Shown here piece after piece: positions 9,579 to 20,360 of a stretch of 64,000 bases of DNA. The position numbers were made by a program, and so were the translations under genes. The notes beneath the pieces are model-generated. The model was given only the letters and a program-made list of their open reading frames with translations, was not told the origin of the DNA and did not search any database. Source of the DNA: Areca catechu (lineage: Eukaryota > Streptophyta > Magnoliopsida > Arecales > Arecaceae); contig CM038052.1 in NCBI GenBank assembly GCA_021397845.1, positions 174,456,183 to 174,520,182 of the forward strand. Reading direction: 5' to 3'. Each line of letters opens with the position of its first letter. Position 1 is the stretch's first letter.

Positions 9579-12500
9579 GTGCGCAATCCCCTCTCTCTAG
9601 TTTTTAGTCATTCGACCTTTTATCGATGAAATTGTCTGTTTCTCTTCTAGTTTTGGTGGCAAAGATTATAAGTATTTTGCCGTTATTTGTTGATTTGTTA
9701 TTCTGATGAAGCCGTGGAAGGTCGCAACGGTGATGTTTAGAATAGCTTGAAGATGCCCTAATCTAGATGAACCATAATGCAAGAATTGCTAAAGAATATT
9801 AAAAAAAGTTTTTTTCCCTTTTTTTTGATAAATTGGGGTTTCAACATGTAGATTTCTAATTTTCTAGGAACTGGCGGTACTATTAATAGTGGCAGTGATT
9901 TTTTAGCTCAGTGTGAGTCTTAATCATTTCTTTTTCATGAGGGTTTTAGCTCGGTACTTGGATTGGGATTTTGACTTAAGGAAAATTTTGGGAATAGAAG
10001 TTCCCTTCATTGATTAGCACGTCAGGATCAGTAAATTGGATGCTTGCTAGCTTCATTGAGATCTGTTTTTTTAAAGAAAAGAAAGTGTAAGGCTAACCTT
10101 GTGGCAGCAATCTGTGGATCAAGGGCAATGAATCCTGTATATTACAAAAAACGAGTGGAAGCTAAAGAGTCAGTTGAAAGTTGTGACGACTCATGGTGGC
10201 GTGAATAGAAAGGGTTGAAGTCGGTTTAACAAGTTTTCTTGAAGTTTGGGTGGCATGATTATGAAATGTGACATGTCAGAACCCGGTTGCCATTTACTGA
10301 GTTGTGTTGGGATGGCTGAGTGCAAGTACCTTAAGGATATAACCGTTTCGAGCAATTGTGAGTTCTACCTTGAAGTGGCAGTTGTGGGCATATAAATTAA
10401 TAAATGCAGGTGGAAATGAACAAGATATGTTACAAACCCATGGTGTGCAGCAGGTCATTATGTTGGTAATTGCACCTTTTGATTACTCTTTTTGTTATCT
10501 AAAATTTCTGAAAAATTATCTTGCTCTAATGGTTCGAGGTCAAGCATTATGTATTGAAGCTAAACTTTCAGTTTTTAGGATAATGCTTGATATGATGTTA
10601 TATATAGATTGCTAGTGATGCTATTGTTTCATCTTTATTGCCCCCAATTCAACAGTAAAACACAAAATTGTAAGAGATCCAAAGAGACTTAGGCTGAGTT
10701 AGGTGATGCCATACACTTTTCTTGTCTAACTTTGATGAGGATCAACAATTATTTAACTCCAGCAGTGTTTGTGCAGATGGAAAAGTTATAAGCTAGGTAA
10801 TGTTCATTATAGTTCATAGAGGAAGTTAAGATTGGGCTACTCACTTCCTCCTGGAATGATGACTCTGTAACTTCATTTTTGGGGTTTGTTCTTGTTTTGG
10901 ACAGTTAATAAATGCTATTGTTTATCATTTAGATCACCCTTTTGATGAAATTAATGATGTTACATAGTTTCATAGCTGAATCTTATTGTCATTGCTGACA
11001 GGAAGTTCTTCCAATATGATGAGTTGTCAAATTCTGTTTTTTTATGTTCTTAGTTGTCTAGTGAGTTACTGTTTGTGTTGCAACTGCTCCCATTTACTTG
11101 GATTTATCTTCTTAATCCAATTCTCAAATACTGCAGGTCTTTCACTCAAGTCTCAGGATCTAACAGCTTTATTTTTAGCTGTTAGATTGTACTGCAGTTT
11201 TGTTATGGAGTATGACACACACACACTACTGGATTCTGCTACACTTCTGACTACCCTGTGGGTTATTTATATGATTCGATTTTAACTGAAGTCAAGTTAC
11301 ATGGAGGATAAGGACAACTTTGCAATATACTATGTGGTAAGGCATCTCTTGACTTCTCCAACCTTCCATGTTAAGAAGTTAATGTTTACTCTCTTGTTGA
11401 ACTACTATATACTAAAACCTCTAACTAAGGCTTTCTGCAATGTGTTCATTATGTCTCAGTGAGAGAAGGATTTATAAAACTTGCTACAATTATTTATTTT
11501 AAGGTGTAGACTGAAACTTGCAGTGGACTGTATAATAATTATGTTAATAATATTTGAAATGAAATAAGCAGCATTCAGTGTTTGGTTGGTGTACATGCAG
11601 GCAACTGAGTGTTACTGAACCCTATCAAGTGCCCAAATTTGGTGATCATGCTACGTTAACATGTTTCATTGCATTTTTTTCAGAAACCAAAGACTCTGGT
11701 TTGGTGTCAAATTTTATTTGTGTTAGTTTTTGTCCAGCATGCTACAATATGGCATTGCTGATATTTCTTGCATGAGTGTTCATATATCTTTCATTTATTA
11801 ATAATCATTATTAATTGGCGAGGGAAAAATAGAAGCATTACTTATCAATGTCATATTCATGCTGTATCAACTTCCTCTATGTGATAACAATGCTACCTAA
11901 GATCAATATTCTCCTGCAAGACATATTTAACCTAATGTATTTGCTACTACCAAGGATTCGTGTATGATCAGTATGGCCTACACCCACTGGTACATTTCAC
12001 TCATACTAACCCTCTATTGACCCATGCTGACATGTATCAATGCAATGGAGGCTGAAAAGTGTCTTGGTGTGGGACCATACCATCGTCTGTACCATACTGT
12101 GGTTTTTCAAACCTCGGTTATTATTCTGTTAACCGTTGTTTTCTCTTTATTTGATATACAAGAGACTTTATTATAATGGACCTTGTAATATGAATGATTA
12201 ACCATTTATTTGTCTTGTTTGAAATTTAAGGTTGTGACATGGCCTTGGCTAGCACCTTCAAGGTTGCTGTCCTTATTAGTTACTGCTCATCAGAAGTTAT
12301 TGAGAGGCCATCCAGGCATGTTATGACAATTATTTTCCTTGGAGCAACATTTTCCTCTATCACCTGGCCTTTCCAAAGTCTGAGTGGGTTACCTTCATCG
12401 GAACTGGAGCATGGCCTTTTTAAATTGGAGTGTGTTATCTGCTTATTCCGAGACCTTGGACCTGTATTGTTCTTGAACAAGATAAGAGGGACCTGTATTG

Positions 12501-15500
12501 TACTTGAAAAAAGATAAGAGGGACCCTCACCCACTGAGGGTTTTTCTGCTTCATCACTTTTTTACCTTTTTCAACATATTTCTCTCTGCAGCAATCAAGC
12601 TCTACTGGTAACTTTTTTGTTCAAGGGATGTCCCAGCCAACTTAGGACTGCACGTTTCTATCTTTTCCCCCCTTTTGCTTCTGGCAGTTTGGACTGATAC
12701 AGACTGAAGTCATCAAAAGTTATGTAAATTTATAATTAATAACTAGTTTTATTTGTTGCAGATATCTTGACATAGCGTTAGCGAGAAAAAAAACAAGGAT
12801 CATTGCCTATAGTAAAGGGTACCTTACACCCCTCAGTTACTTTAACATCATCAACTATTTTAATCCAGCCAATAGTGTAAGGGTTGGGGTGCTTTTCCAA
12901 GTCAACTCTAATCTCTTCACAGTTCACCTACCAATTATATTTTCACAACTATAACTATGAATTATTAGATCAAAGAGAGACTTATTAATTGTGCTTATAA
13001 TACGGAATAATTTATTTCGTTGCATATCATCCTCCACCTCAAGCGATAACATTAGTCTCCGCACCACATAAGACTGGCCTACCTCATCATACTCTTCTCC
13101 ATCTCCAACTGGCTCACAAAGGTATTCATCATCAGCATCTTCATCTTCTCTCTCCATCAAAATAACAGTCAGCCTTAGTTGACAATCACTAGAATGGTGA
13201 CCCTACTCGTTGACTTATAACACTTCATGGAAACCGGCATGGTATAAGGGTTATTTGCTTATTGATTATTTCGATTATAATTGTTCCTTTCATTATTCTC
13301 TCTTGTCTGTTCTACTTTGTCACTTATAACACTTCATGGAAACGGGCATGGCATAAGGGTTATTCGCCTACTGATTATCTCGATTATAATTATCCCTTTC
13401 ATTATTCCCTCTTGTCTACACTTGCGTTCCACTAGTCTTATATTCTTTACTTTTTTGCTTAGGCTATGAATTATTTCGAGATGTTTTGCCCTTATCTGCA
13501 TTAAATCGGTTCGACTCATCACAATTTCGTTGCATAGAATCAAATATGCTAGCACTAGAGAAATGCTTTTGAATTATCATTTTAGCTTTCAATGCCATGT
13601 TCTTTGCCTCTGAAATACTATGAACCATCTAAATGCCTATGCGGTCCTATATCGCTAAAGTCAATCTTGACATGTTGCTCGCCACCTATAAGTAATTTCG
13701 TTCTGCTAGTCTAAGAAAATCAACAATATACACATGGACCGTTCTCTAACCCTGGATGCACTTTTAGTACTTGTTAAATAGAATCTGATCATAATCCAAG
13801 GAAAGAAATCGCAGCCGCAACAATTGCTTCATCCGAAACCAAGTCTGAACAGCAAGTAATCCTTGCCTCAACCGATCATTCGATAATCTTTGCCATCACG
13901 CGGATACTCTCCCCCCCTCATCTGAGTGTAACCAATCTTGCCATCTTCTCATCTGAGTTATCCAGATACTTCATGAATCGATCACACTCAAATAGCCAGT
14001 CAAGAAAATCTTCGATATTGAGATCTCCATTAAAGGATGGGATGTGATCTTTATTAAAGGATGGGATGTTTGCTTTTAGATGAAAGTCTTCCGACCCCCT
14101 TAGATATTGCTCAAAGTTACAATGTTGGTTATAATCTGCAAACTCCGTTTCTTCTTGATCGTCGTAATCTTCTTGAATGCCCACATAGTCCAGTTGTCTA
14201 TGTGAATTTGTAGGAGTAGCTCTGTTGATAAATGGGCCACGAGCTCTATCTTCAACAAACCCCTTATCTCCATCATGATTCCTGTTTGCATTGATCCCTA
14301 GAACATTAAATCACTCATATAAGCCCTCTAGGATTTGTTCCATGTGTGCAACCCGTCGCTCGAGTGCCTCTGTTCGTTGCTCTCGAGTTTTAGCCACTGC
14401 TCTTTGGCACGTCTCGCCTTCTACTTCATCTGCACCTTTGATTAATGTCAACAGGGTGATTGCCTATAGCTTCATCATGGTTTTCGGTACTATGACCTGT
14501 TCTGATACCACCGAATGCAATGTTAGCAAAGAAAAAAAGTATTCACACATAATGAAATCCTCTAAGATAATAAAGAAACAATCCTAAACTCTAACTAGAG
14601 AAAAATTTTGAGATTTTATTGATAAGCCTTGAATAAATATAGAACACACAGTTTATAGTATCTCAGCTCTAACAAGGGTAGTTTTGTAGTAAAATATTTA
14701 AAATAATATAATAACATCTAAATAAAATTAATAGTCCAATTGGAAATTAAATAAAAGTTAAAAGTGTGATACTAAACCAAAGATGGACATCCAAGCATAA
14801 AACGGCATTTATCTGGATTTTTGTTGATTCCTACATTCCATCCGGTCCAAGTACTCTTCAGCTAGATGTTCCGTATCATGTATTTCCCTGTTCTTTTATT
14901 TCTAATGAGTTCAAGTGGTTTCATGGAAAGCTCTGTCATGTGGCTGTTAGTTATGTAACTTATACTGACTTAATGGTTCAAAAGATGGGAAAGCATAAAT
15001 GCACAAGGAGATATGGTTCATGTCATATTATATGACCTTGGTTGTTAGTCAATAGTGAATCGAAAATTTTTATCTCAAGTTCTTGCATCCATCCATCCAT
15101 CTTACATGCATACATGCATGCATGCATACATACATACATACATACATATATTCATGCGTGCACGGATACATATGCATTCAAGTGGTTTAATGAAAAGCTC
15201 TCTCATGTGGCTGGCACATGTGTAACTTATACCGACTTTTTTTGGGTAATGGTTTAAAAGTTGGGAAGGCATAAATGCACAAGGAGAGATGGTTCATCTT
15301 ATATTATATTTCAGACCTTGGTTGTAACTAGTAAGTGAAAAAGTGAAAAATATTATCTCAAGTCATGATGCAATGCAACATTGCAGCACAAGTTCAACTT
15401 AGAGAGAGCAGGCACCACTTATATCTATCATAAGGAGTTCTCTCAAAAACTTATGCAATTTTATTATTTTTGACATTTCAGCATCACAACTACCATCTCT

Positions 15501-17659
15501 TGATTTGTGTGAGCAAAGAGAATTGGCAGGTTGTATATGCTTGACGGTGCTTGTGTATTTTTTTTGACATAAATTATAGGACTTCAAAGTATATCCCCTT
15601 ATGAGGGAAATACAATCCTGAAAATCCAGAAGTTGTTTTCTTCTTGCAGTCTCCATTCTCCTTATGAGGTTAAGGTGATTTATTTTGTAACTTGGTCATC
15701 AATCATTGGATTAATGTTGTATACTCTTTTCTTCACATGGATGTAGGTGGTGCCTTGTGCTTTACTAGCCCTTTTAGTTCATCCTTCGACAGCACATAAT
15801 ATTGTGAACAGGTTTTTCTGGGCCTTTTGTGTTTATTTGGAAGCTGTCTCTGTGTTACCCCAATTACGTTTGATGCCAAACACAAAGGTAAAAGCTAAAA
15901 ATGGTAGCCCTTGCTATTTTAGGAAATGATTTTTTCCCCCTAAGAATATCTTCATTTATGTTTGGCAGATTGTTGAACCTTTTACGGCTCACTATGTATT
16001 TGCATTAGGAGTTGCGAGATTTTTGAGTTGTGCGCACTGGGTCCTACAGGTTTGATTCAGCAAATTGAAATATCTTTTACTATTCAGAGATGTGTTCTAT
16101 TTGGATTTGATTGGTCCTATATTATTCAGTATCCTCGCACATTCATGTTTTGTTATGGTGTTCTTTAAAGCAAACTCGTAAACAAATTCCAATGAATGCT
16201 ACAATTTTTCTTAATAAAACCTTTAAATATTGTATGCTAGGTAAATCATATTTGTTTAAAGACCACACTTTCATATTGTGGTTTCTGGCATGAGAAAGGT
16301 AAGCATCAAGATTGGCAAACTAGATTTCTAATGAAGACTAATTGGTTTGTTTAATTAGTGATGTCACTTAATTGTGATTTGCATCATTGCATGCTTGGTG
16401 TCAATTTGATGCTATTGTTGATTGTACATTTTTTATGGTTATAAATGTACATGCACAGAAACCATATACATGTTTGCTTATCATCATATATCTGTTATGT
16501 GTATATTTTGGTCACATTCCATAACTTTGTTCAAATTCATATGATATGGAGTCGTTTTTGCTGTTTAGGGCCATTGTGCAAGTTATGAGGGATTTTGATG
16601 GAGGGCCTATTCATATGTTTGTTCTTTAAAAGCCCGCATTATAATTTTTAGTTATTGGGATATTATGATCAAGGATTCAGGTCCTGGTAGGGCATCCTGC
16701 AGGATACTAGGACAAGGTACCATCCCATGCCAGCATCCTAAACGAGATATATTGGAACATCTCCTATCCTAAGTGTTGGGACTGGTTAGGATGGTGGCTC
16801 ATCCTATTTCATGGAAAAACATTGATAGTCCTGTCCCATGAAATTTAAAACCTTGATTATGATCATCATGACACATTTGTTGTATAGTAGCCAAGTATTT
16901 TGACCTGGTTGCTGGCTTGTGCCTAGAATGGAAGATTCTTGTCCTAAGTTTTATCCTTTGGTACTCTGTTCTTATTTTTCTGGGACATGTTGCCTTTTGG
17001 TCTTCCATTTCTCCTCAGTATGTCTTATCAACCGCATTTTGGAATGGGCTAGAATTGGAGCTATATGTTTCTTATGGTTTTAGAAGTTTTGTGGTTCTTT
17101 TTTGGCTTTGTCAGGTACAAATACCCTTATTTGTCTGTTTACATATGATCTTAATTATCTCACTTCTAACTTCCCATCTTTCATTAAGGTTTATTGCCTG
17201 AGCCACTGTCCTTGTGATTATCTATGGTCCAAGTTTTGTGGATTTGTTTTTTGATGCAAAATCTTGACCACTTCTAGCTTTTTGTTTGTCGTGAATATAG
17301 TCCTCTGGTGCAGTTGTTTGGTTCTTTGCATTGCTGCTCATCCTGCTTGCCTGTTATACTTTTGCATTTTGACTCATGTAGTCGCTTGAAATCATCTCCT
17401 CTATGGAGTTCCTTGTTGCTGCTTGTGTCTGCATCTTGTTATGCAGATGACGAGATTTATGATGGTTGAGGTGCAATATCAATAGAAAGCAATCTATAGA
17501 GCAACAAAGTCAGATTGCTGGCTTGCAACCTAAGACTAGCTTTTTTCTACATGTATGTCGGTTCATGTACTGTTGGCTCTGGTGGCTACCATCTCATCCT
17601 TCATTTGAGGCACACTAAAAAATGTGCTTATTTGTACCAAAGTCTGTATTTTTACTGTT

Positions 17660-17717
<58 letters not shown>

Positions 17718-20081
17718 ATATAATATATATGATATAATTTTATTGCAAAGATATAAGAACAGATGTAAAAGAAAAGGAAAAAGAATAACTATGAGATATA
17801 AAAAATCAGGTTACATCAACCAGTATTGGGCGCCATTTTGGAGTATATTGGCTTTTTTGGGAAAATAATTTCAAAATTTTCAACTCCAGGACTTTTGAAG
17901 GTGGACTTTATACGCATCAGGTGTTTATTAAATGTATGCAAGGTGTTTTAAATTTATGGATTGCCAGTCTCATCCTTAGATATAAGGGCAAAATTGTAAG
18001 ACTGTCCAAGAATCCCTACATATGTATTGTTCTGCAAATAGAAATAATGAATCTAACATTTTATTTCAAAACACCGAATGAATCATTTATGCAAAATGTT
18101 GAAGTTATAAAATTGTTTTAAACCTAAACAAAACAGAGAAGAATGCAAGAAAACTAGAGAACTATAAAATTGATGTATCTTAGGCACCATTTTTGAGTTG
18201 AATTGTTTGGCTACAATTTAACAGTGAGGATTGTTGTCATGAAACACTTAGAGCATTGCTGTACTCAGAGGCCCAGATGCATGCCTACGCCATTGATCTT
18301 GCTTCTCATGATGTGCAGCACACAGGGTGGAACACACTCTTCATCCTGTGTGTTGACAGCTTGCCAATCATCTACCGAGTGCGCCCATAGAGGGGCACAT
18401 GAGCATATTATTTTCCCAGGAATATTATGGTTGGTGTGTCTTGCTACTAGCTTAATTCGCTAGGATATCGACTCAAGTTAGTATTATAGTAGCGACGATG
18501 AAATACAGCAAACATAGAAAAGAATGATTATGAAAGTGAAGATTAATAACGTCTGAAGTATTAATTTAACTCGTGTTTTTACAAAGCCATACTAGAAATA
18601 TATCAAATACCAATAGAATTGACTATTAAATTATTTAAAATTAGCATCTCTGATTTGTTTATACAGCAAATAAAATGTTCTATAGAAATTATAGTGATCT
18701 TCTATTTTCTTTATATATATAAAATAGAGAGAACACAAGTTGTACTGTGGGTTGTTCTTAGTTATTTAATCCTTGAGTTTAGGGACTTCATGGAATGTGA
18801 CAAGTACTTGCTTGTGTGCACGCTGAAACATAAAATTTCCACATTTGTTTTGTATTTTTGCCTGTAGAAACTGTAATGTTATATCTGAGATTAGATCCTT
18901 CTTAATAGTTGTTCTTATTATTTTTACATCTGAGATTAAATCCTTCTTAAAAGTTGTTCTTATTATTTTTAAATTCTTTCTTAATAGTTTGATAAAACAT
19001 GTTCCTTGGATTCAGGGGGTTGTAAAATAATGGTTGAGGAGTGCACAAATACTTCTCTTACTTGTTACTAAACATGTAGAAATTTTTAAATCTTTTTCAA
19101 ATATCCAATTTCTTGGTTTAATCTTTTGAAAATGCTTCTTGGAGAATCGGTCAGTCAGCTGTATGCAAGATCGGCTCTATAAACTCGAAAAAAGTGAACC
19201 AACTAAAGCCTTGAATCTGGATTTAATTTTGGATGGGTACCTGTGGCTGTGGAAACCAGTCCAATCTGGCTGAAATATTTCATTTTTCTACAAACTACTA
19301 AATATGTGATAAAATCTAATGCAGCCAGTACAATATTAAATGAAATACAATAGCAAATGTTAAGGTGCAAATTCTAAGAAATTCTGTGCATACAGAATAA
19401 TTGTATTGCAGAAGTTGGCTAGCATGGTGACTGTGGCTAATAAAGGACATACTTCTAAAATGTTAAAGCTCTAATTAAATGCTCCAGGCTTGTATTAACA
19501 TCATCTCTAAGATGCGTTCTTGCAGCATTTGAGATTCTCATGAATAAGAAAATTTCAGAATTTACTTCTTAGAAAGGGAAAAATTATTAGGAAATAAAGA
19601 ATTCTTTTCTTTTTGTTGTTGTTGGGGGAGGGGGGGAGGGTAGGGATTGTTGATTTGCCTTTTCACTTTCATTTCAATCATAGATCCAGCAAAATGATGA
19701 TTAGTTAAGCTCTTAATTTCATCTGAGCTAAAGGACACTGTAATTTTTATTGGCACTAAATTTATTTTTATGTTCTTCATTTTGTTCTTAGAATAATTTC
19801 TTGTAAAAGTAAACAAATGTTGTGTTTTAGGTTCTGGATACGGGCGGGCGCCTGTTGACAGCTTTGGGCTCTGGGTTCTGGCCCTCCATGGTTCTCCTCT
19901 CGGAAATTGTTCAACCTTCATCCTTGCAGACTTCTGCTACTATTACATCAAAAGGTAATTGCCAATTTCTGTCATAAGTTGCCTTAACATACTAGTTTAA
20001 TTCCAAAATCTCATAGATATTTTGTTTTACAGTCTTGTCGGTGGGCAATTGGTGCTACGCCTTCCTTCTGGGGTGGTATAA
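9356..20081 (+). CDS. ERD2-like ER lumen protein-retaining receptor family gene, frame interrupted
   Basis: Six exons: 9356-9578, 11137-11336, 15747-15887, 15969-16049, 19831-19954 and 20033-20081, all with GT-AG introns. Joined, they correspond to about 273 residues, the usual size of plant ERD2-like proteins. These are multi-spanning membrane proteins of the KDEL-receptor superfamily; true ERD2 returns escaped K/HDEL-tagged proteins from Golgi to ER, while the role of the ERD2-like branch is less certain. Family landmarks include H-D-H-D-N-L-F-V-A-A-E-A near the N-terminus, L-A-V-R-L-Y-C-S-F-V-M-E-Y, Y-L-E-A-V-S-V-L-P-Q-L, F-T-A-H-Y-V-F-A-L-G-V-A-R-F and the ending L-V-L-R-L-P-S-G-V-V. Two lesions disable the frame as printed: a TAA at 11283-11285 where the family has Lys, and one missing base near 19914 in exon 5. 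Either it is a recent pseudogene or the assembly has errors. The start at 9356 gives the N-terminus expected of the family. Confidence 0.9.
9579..11136 (+). other. ERD2-like intron 1
   Basis: A 1,558-bp GT-AG intron, AT-rich and without a recognised domain. The acceptor is TACTGCAG at 11129-11136 after a T-rich tract. Open stretches at 10358-10615 and 10986-11136 are accidental or run into exon 2. Confidence 0.75.
11137..11336 (+). CDS. ERD2-like exon 2, with in-frame TAA
   Basis: Starts by completing the split Gly codon and reads L-S-L-K-S-Q-D-L-T-A-L-F-L, then L-Y-C-S-F-V-M-E-Y-D-T-H and W-V-I-Y-M-I-R-F. TAA at 11283-11285 replaces the Lys normally following R-F. The frame then continues cleanly as L-K-S-S-Y-M-E-D-K-D-N-F-A-I-Y-Y-V to the donor at 11337. 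The continued conservation after the stop argues for a recent single A-to-T change or a base-call error. Confidence 0.9.
13205..13422. repeat. ~113-bp tandem duplication inside the gag remnant
   Basis: Two copies share the start GACTTATAACACTTCATGG / CACTTATAACACTTCATGG and continue through GGCATGGYATAAGGGTTAT to a CATTATTCYCTCTTGTCT end. They differ at several positions. It is internal to the intron 2 gypsy remnant. Confidence 0.75.
14499..14514 (-). other. Primer binding site of the intron 2 gypsy remnant
   Basis: On the minus strand this reads TGGTATCAGAACAGG, close to the TGGTATCAGAGC site that pairs with plant initiator Met tRNA. Its position, just upstream of the gag remnant in minus orientation, supports the element's direction. 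Confidence 0.6.
14520..14800 (-). repeat. Probable 5' LTR of the intron 2 gypsy remnant
   Basis: AT-rich sequence adjoining the primer site; on the + strand it begins TGTTAGCAAAG, so the minus-strand LTR would end in CTTTGCTAACA. The outer end cannot be set because no partner LTR is present. Confidence 0.4.
14905..15370 (+). repeat. ~190-bp direct duplication flanking a microsatellite
   Basis: Copy 1 (about 14909-15085) and copy 2 (about 15177-15365) share ATTCAAGTGGTTT / GAGTTCAAGTGGTTT starts, then GAAAAGCTCT, TCATGTGGCTG, GCATAAATGCACAAGGAGA, ATGGTTCAT and a TTATCTCAAGT end. They differ by scattered substitutions and small indels. Confidence 0.75.
15087..15160 (+). repeat. CATC/CATG/CATA tetranucleotide microsatellite
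   Basis: Runs of CATC, then ATGCATACATGCATGCATGC, then a perfect CATA run and CATATATTCATG. It lies between the two copies of the 14905-15370 duplication. Confidence 0.9.
15747..15887 (+). CDS. ERD2-like exon 3
   Basis: 47 codons in frame from V-V-P-C-A-L-L-A-L-L-V-H-P to R-L-M-P-N-T-K, bounded by GATGTAG and GTAAAAGC. Contains the membrane-spanning F-W-A-F-C-V-Y-L-E-A-V-S-V-L-P-Q-L segment typical of the family. No lesion. Confidence 0.93.
15888..15968 (+). other. ERD2-like intron 3
   Basis: A short 81-bp GT-AG intron with donor GTAAAAGC and acceptor TTTGGCAG. Confidence 0.9.
15969..16049 (+). CDS. ERD2-like exon 4
   Basis: 27 codons: I-V-E-P-F-T-A-H-Y-V-F-A-L-G-V-A-R-F followed by L-S-C-A-H-W-V-L-Q, the most conserved stretch of the family. 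Donor GTTTGA at 16050. No lesion. Confidence 0.93.
17663..17730 (+). repeat. (TA)n microsatellite
   Basis: A TA dinucleotide run of roughly 25 units, passing into AATAT units on its right side. Intronic. Confidence 0.95.
18883..18980 (+). repeat. ~47-bp tandem duplication in intron 4
   Basis: Two copies of a unit reading ATCTGAGATTARATCCTTCT then TAAWAGTTGTTCTTATTATTTTTA, adjacent and nearly identical. A third partial copy follows. Confidence 0.8.
19831..19954 (+). CDS. ERD2-like exon 5, with one-base deletion
   Basis: Reads V-L-D-T-G-G-R-L-L-T-A-L-G then F-W-P-S-M-V-L-L-S-E-I-V-Q to 19914. From 19915 the family sequence continues in the +1-shifted frame (T-F-I-L-A-D-F-C-Y-Y-Y-I-K). This is what loss of a single A from a CAAACC-like tract at 19912-19916 would give. 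Exon length is 124; 125 is needed to join exon 6 in phase. Donor GTAATT at 19955. Confidence 0.9.
19955..20032 (+). other. ERD2-like intron 5
   Basis: A 78-bp GT-AG intron, donor GTAATTGC and acceptor TTGTTTTACAG. Confidence 0.88.
20033..20081 (+). CDS. ERD2-like exon 6 and stop
   Basis: Completes a Ser codon and reads L-V-G-G-Q-L-V-L-R-L-P-S-G-V-V, the invariant C-terminus of plant ERD2-like proteins, then TAA at 20079-20081. Confidence 0.92.
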
Positions 20082-20360
20082 ATTTAAAAATCTGTATAAC
20101 GTATCAGTTATTGTACCGGGAAGTAAATTAATATGGATTCTGGATATGTGCATTCTCTATTGCCTTATCCATTTGAAACCTATAGCCTTTGTGAGTTCTC
20201 ACCAGTGATGTCAAGTTGTGTAAATTTAAAAATTCTGTACAACGTCTCAGTTATTGTACCGGGAGTAACATAATATGAAATCTGGGTATGTGCATTCTCT
20301 ATTGCCTTATCCATTTGAAACCTATAGCCTTTGTGAGTTCTCCCCAGTGATATCAAGTTG
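20080..20360 (+). repeat. ~139-bp tandem duplication at the start of the 3' UTR
   Basis: The unit begins (G)TAAATTTAAAAAT at the stop codon and at about 20220, and runs through CAGTTATTGTACCGGGA, GTGCATTCTCTATTGCC and CTATAGCCTTTGTGAGTTCT to CAAGTTGT. The second copy is about 95% like the first by eye. Confidence 0.9.

Larger units (their letters stand above)
12900..14515 (-). pseudogene. Ty3/gypsy gag-protease remnant in intron 2, antisense to the gene
   Basis: On the minus strand, from right to left, comes a gag-like segment at 13918-14184 with I-P-S-F-N-G-D-L-N-I-E-D-F-L-D-W, the usual start of the retrotransposon gag domain. A zinc-knuckle end follows near 13165-13200 (G-H-H-S-S-D-C). 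An acidic linker and protease lead-in lie at 12924-13160 (E-D-E-D-A-D-D-E-Y and later S-C-E-N-I-I). All are broken by stops. RT and integrase are absent, so this is a 5'-end fragment of an element. Confidence 0.7.
11337..15746 (+). other. ERD2-like intron 2, TE-containing
   Basis: A 4,410-bp intron (donor GTAAGG, acceptor GATGTAG). It contains an antisense Ty3/gypsy gag-protease remnant with an LTR, a 270-bp duplication and a microsatellite, annotated separately. The stretches 11340-12900 and 15370-15746 hold nothing recognisable. Confidence 0.75.
16050..19830 (+). other. ERD2-like intron 4
   Basis: A 3,781-bp intron with donor GTTTGATT and acceptor TGTTTTAG. AT-rich throughout. It holds a TA microsatellite (about 17665-17712) and a small duplication (about 18885-18975). 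No coding domain was recognised; the open frames at 16917-17201 and 19562-19830 look accidental. Confidence 0.75.

Noticed and set aside
9062..9607. A 181-codon frame overlapping exon 1 of the ERD2-like gene and starting upstream
   Set aside because: It is the same frame as exon 1 extended upstream through the CT-rich leader. The ATG at 9356 gives the family N-terminus, and the upstream part has no similarity to the family.
15042..15257. A 71-codon frame rich in His/Ile/Tyr repeats
   Set aside because: It is the translation of the CATA/CATG microsatellite.
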